From Trueperaceae bacterium (GTDB lineage: Bacteria > Deinococcota > Deinococci > Deinococcales > Trueperaceae): a stretch of DNA of 41,461 nucleotides. Positions 39,238-41,461 of the stretch are shown here, one piece after another. The stretch covers positions 1 to 41,461 of the forward strand of contig REEJ01000176.1 in assembly GCA_007695125.1 (NCBI GenBank). Reading direction: 5' to 3'. The position numbers and the translations under genes were made by a program. Positions within the stretch are counted from its first letter, which is position 1. Every line of letters begins with the position of its first letter. The notes beneath the pieces were generated by a model, which saw only the letters and a list, made by a program, of their open reading frames with translations, was not told the DNA's origin and searched no databases.

Positions 39238-39350
39238 GTGTGGACCTCCAAGGTCGAGTGGACGGTGACGAACGGATCGCATCGAGGGGACGGGGGTCGA
39301 GCGAACTGGGTCGCCCGTGCGAACGCCAGTCTATCGCGTCGGCGTGCGCG

Positions 39351-39794
39351 TCACTTGCGCTGCCAGGGCCAACGCCACGACCGGCGCTCGCTCGGCGAAT
39401 CGTCGTCACGGCGCTCGAAGTCACGCGCGACGACCTCGTCTTCGATGTTCAGGCTGTCGTCGCCGGCGAGGGACTCGACGTGGTGGCGCAGCTCGTGCGT
39501 CAGCGTCTCCCACATCTCCTCCTCCCAGTCGAACTCGGGGTCGTCGCCGGCCACGTGGACGAAGCTGCCGTAGTACAGCGCAACGTGGCGCCCGAGCCCC
39601 TCGCCGGCGCCGAGGAACTGCTCGCTGCCGGGGTCGAGGTACTCGCCCATGCGCCAGACGTCGACGAAGTCCTCTTCGGGCTTGGCCTCTTCGATGGCGT
39701 GGACGCCTTGCAGGCCGCGCATGAACTCGGGCGGCAGCTCGTCGACCATCTCCGCCAGGACGCGGCGGAAGCGTGCGTACGTCATCCTCGGCAT
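39351..39794 (-). CDS. Metallopeptidase family (minimal zincin, HExxH-type) protein
   Basis: ETLTHELRHHVESLAGDDSLNIED; 147 aa; resembles zincin_1 family proteins. Confidence 0.8.
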   Translation of the reverse strand: MPRMTYARFRRVLAEMVDELPPEFMRGLQGVHAIEEAKPEEDFVDVWRMGEYLDPGSEQFLGAGEGLGRHVALYYGSFVHVAGDDPEFDWEEEMWETLTHELRHHVESLAGDDSLNIEDEVVARDFERRDDDSPSERRSWRWPWQRK

Positions 39795-39811
39795 CCCTAC
39801 CCCCGCGCGGC

Positions 39812-40543
39812 TCAGCGGTCCTGGAGCGTGCGCAGGACGCGCTCGAGGCGTTGGTCGTCGGTGACGTCGAGACGCAGCGGCGTCATGGAGACGTATCCAT
39901 GCTCGATGGCCCAGCGATCGGTGCCGGTCTCGACCTGCTCGCGCGGCTCCTCACCGAACCAGTAGTGGGTGCGCCCCATCGGGTCCTCGCCCGGGATGAC
40001 GTAGCCGTCGTAGTGGCGCACGCTCTGCCGCGTCCAGCGCAGTCCTTTCGGCTGCAGCGGGAAGTTCACGTTGAGCAGCGGCAGGTCGTCGAGATCGAGG
40101 AAGAGCTCGATGACCTGACGGAGATATGGCTCGAACACGCCGTAATCTACGGGGTCGTCGCTCGAGGGGCCGCTGAAGGCGATCGCGGGGATGCTCAGGA
40201 AGGCAGCTTGCATGGCGGCGCTCACCGTCCCGGAGTGGCGGATGTTGTGGCCGATGTTGAGCCCCAGGTTGATGCCTGAGAGCACCAGGTCGACCTTGTC
40301 CCAGTGGTGCGCGCCGAGGGCGACCGCGTCTGCCGGCGTGCCGTCGACCCGGTACGCATCGAGACCGTCGATGCGGGTGCGGTGGTAGTGGAGCGGTCGC
40401 CTGACGGTGATCGCGTGGCCCATCGCCGATTGCTCGACGTCGGGAGCGACCACGCGAACGTCACCGTAGTCCTGAGCGACGCGGGCGAGCGCGAGGATAC
40501 CGGGGCTGTGGACCCCGTCGTCGTTGCTCACGAGGATGCGCAT
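39812..40543 (-). CDS. surE: 5'/3'-nucleotidase SurE
   Basis: MRILVSNDDGVHSPGILALA, VVAPDVEQSAMGHAIT, DGTPADAVALG, DLVLSGINLGLNIGHNIRHSGTVSAAM. Confidence 0.96.
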   Translation of the reverse strand: MRILVSNDDGVHSPGILALARVAQDYGDVRVVAPDVEQSAMGHAITVRRPLHYHRTRIDGLDAYRVDGTPADAVALGAHHWDKVDLVLSGINLGLNIGHNIRHSGTVSAAMQAAFLSIPAIAFSGPSSDDPVDYGVFEPYLRQVIELFLDLDDLPLLNVNFPLQPKGLRWTRQSVRHYDGYVIPGEDPMGRTHYWFGEEPREQVETGTDRWAIEHGYVSMTPLRLDVTDDQRLERVLRTLQDR

Positions 40544-40571
40544 AACTGCCGCGCAGTGTACCGCGCTCCCG

Positions 40572-41461
40572 TCAGCCCTTCCCCTCGAGCCAGTTCGGCC
40601 CGACCGAGGCATCCACCACGAGCGGCACGCGCAGCTCGAGCGCGTTGGCCATGGCGTCGACGGTGATCGAGGTGGCGCGCTCGGCCTCCGCCTTCGGGGT
40701 CTCGAGCACGAGTTCGTCGTGGACCTGGATGAGCATGCGCGTCGCCATACCGGCGGCGTCGAGGCGCTCGGCGAGGTGCACCATGGCGAGCTTGATCAGG
40801 TCTGCGGCGGAGCCCTGTATGACGGTGTTGATCGCGAGCCGCTCGCCCAACGCGCGCTCGTTCGGGTTGCGGCTGTGCACCTGCGGGATCGGTCGGCGCC
40901 TGCCGAGGATGGTCTCGACGACGCCGGTCTCCTTCGCCTCCTCGATGCAGCGCTGGAGGAAGCGATCGAGACCGGTGTAGCGCGCCTTGTAGGCCTCGAT
41001 GAACGCGCGCGCGTCCGACTGCGGGATGCGCAGCGTGCGCGCCAGGCCGAACGCACCCTGACCGTAGACGATGCCGAAGTTGACGGTCTTGGCCACGCGG
41101 CGTTGGTCGGCGCCGACCTCGCCCAACGGCAACTCGAAGATCTGCGAGGCGACGTAGGCATGGATGTCGATCCCCTCGCGGAAGGCCCGCAACAGTTCCT
41201 CGTCCTCCGAGAAGTGCGCCAAGAAGCGCAGCTCGACCTGCGAGTAGTCGGCGGCCAGCAGCAGGTGATCTTCGTCGCGCGCCACGAACGCCCGGCGGAT
41301 CTCACGGCCCGCGTCGCTGCGGATCGGGATGTTCTGGATGTTCGGGTCCGACGACGACAGCCGGCCGGTCGCGGCGCCGACCTGATGGAAGCTGGCGTGC
41401 AGCCGCCCGGTGCGCTTCGACACGAAGCTCGGCAGCGGGTCGACGTAGGTGCCGAGCAGCT
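40572..41461 (-). CDS. polA: DNA polymerase I, C-terminal part (5' end beyond window)
   Basis: GRLSSSDPNIQNIPIRSDAGREIRRAF, LLAADYSQVELRFLAHFS, RRVAKTVNFGIVYGQ, MLIQVHDELVLE. Confidence 0.96.
   Translation of the reverse strand, partial: LLGTYVDPLPSFVSKRTGRLHASFHQVGAATGRLSSSDPNIQNIPIRSDAGREIRRAFVARDEDHLLLAADYSQVELRFLAHFSEDEELLRAFREGIDIHAYVASQIFELPLGEVGADQRRVAKTVNFGIVYGQGAFGLARTLRIPQSDARAFIEAYKARYTGLDRFLQRCIEEAKETGVVETILGRRRPIPQVHSRNPNERALGERLAINTVIQGSAADLIKLAMVHLAERLDAAGMATRMLIQVHDELVLETPKAEAERATSITVDAMANALELRVPLVVDASVGPNWLEGKG

Overview
High-GC chromosomal window. Signal-peptide style and leaderless promoter architecture suggest a Deinococcota/Trueperaceae-like bacterium (inference). Contents in order: a membrane-bound group-1-like [NiFe] uptake hydrogenase locus (partial hypF, hypB, hypA, maturation protease, cytochrome b, large subunit, Tat-exported small subunit, Fe-S-type Rrf2 regulator); a MenC/NAAAR-type enolase and divergent DNA polymerase IV; a block holding beta-carbonic anhydrase, an Lgt-like/TlpA fusion, a renalase-like FAD protein and a DUF302 protein; a MalEFG-like sugar ABC transporter with a GT4 glycosyltransferase; YwiC-like, DUF2249 and DUF454 proteins; a DOMON protein with two paralogous small membrane proteins next to a Fur-family regulator; a two-component system; a DUF2680-like secreted protein; SbcCD; a thioredoxin-like protein; an oligopeptide-type ABC transporter fused into one overlapping operon with nucleoside phosphorylase, adenine deaminase and an M20 peptidase; a zincin, SurE and partial PolA. 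Best hunting results: (1) three copies of a 6-5-6 palindrome ATACCC-N5-GGGTAT, each overlapping a -10 hexamer in the same way, defining a probable CsoR/CstR-family regulon whose regulator is not in the window; (2) a DOMON plus twin His-containing membrane protein operon with a palindromic operator between -35 and -10, inside the 3' edge of a Fur-family gene; (3) at least seven genes with a TANNNT-like box 6-8 nt before the start codon, indicating leaderless transcription; (4) a hydrogenase small subunit with Asn at a normally Cys proximal-cluster position. All product names come from reading the translations; no database search was run.
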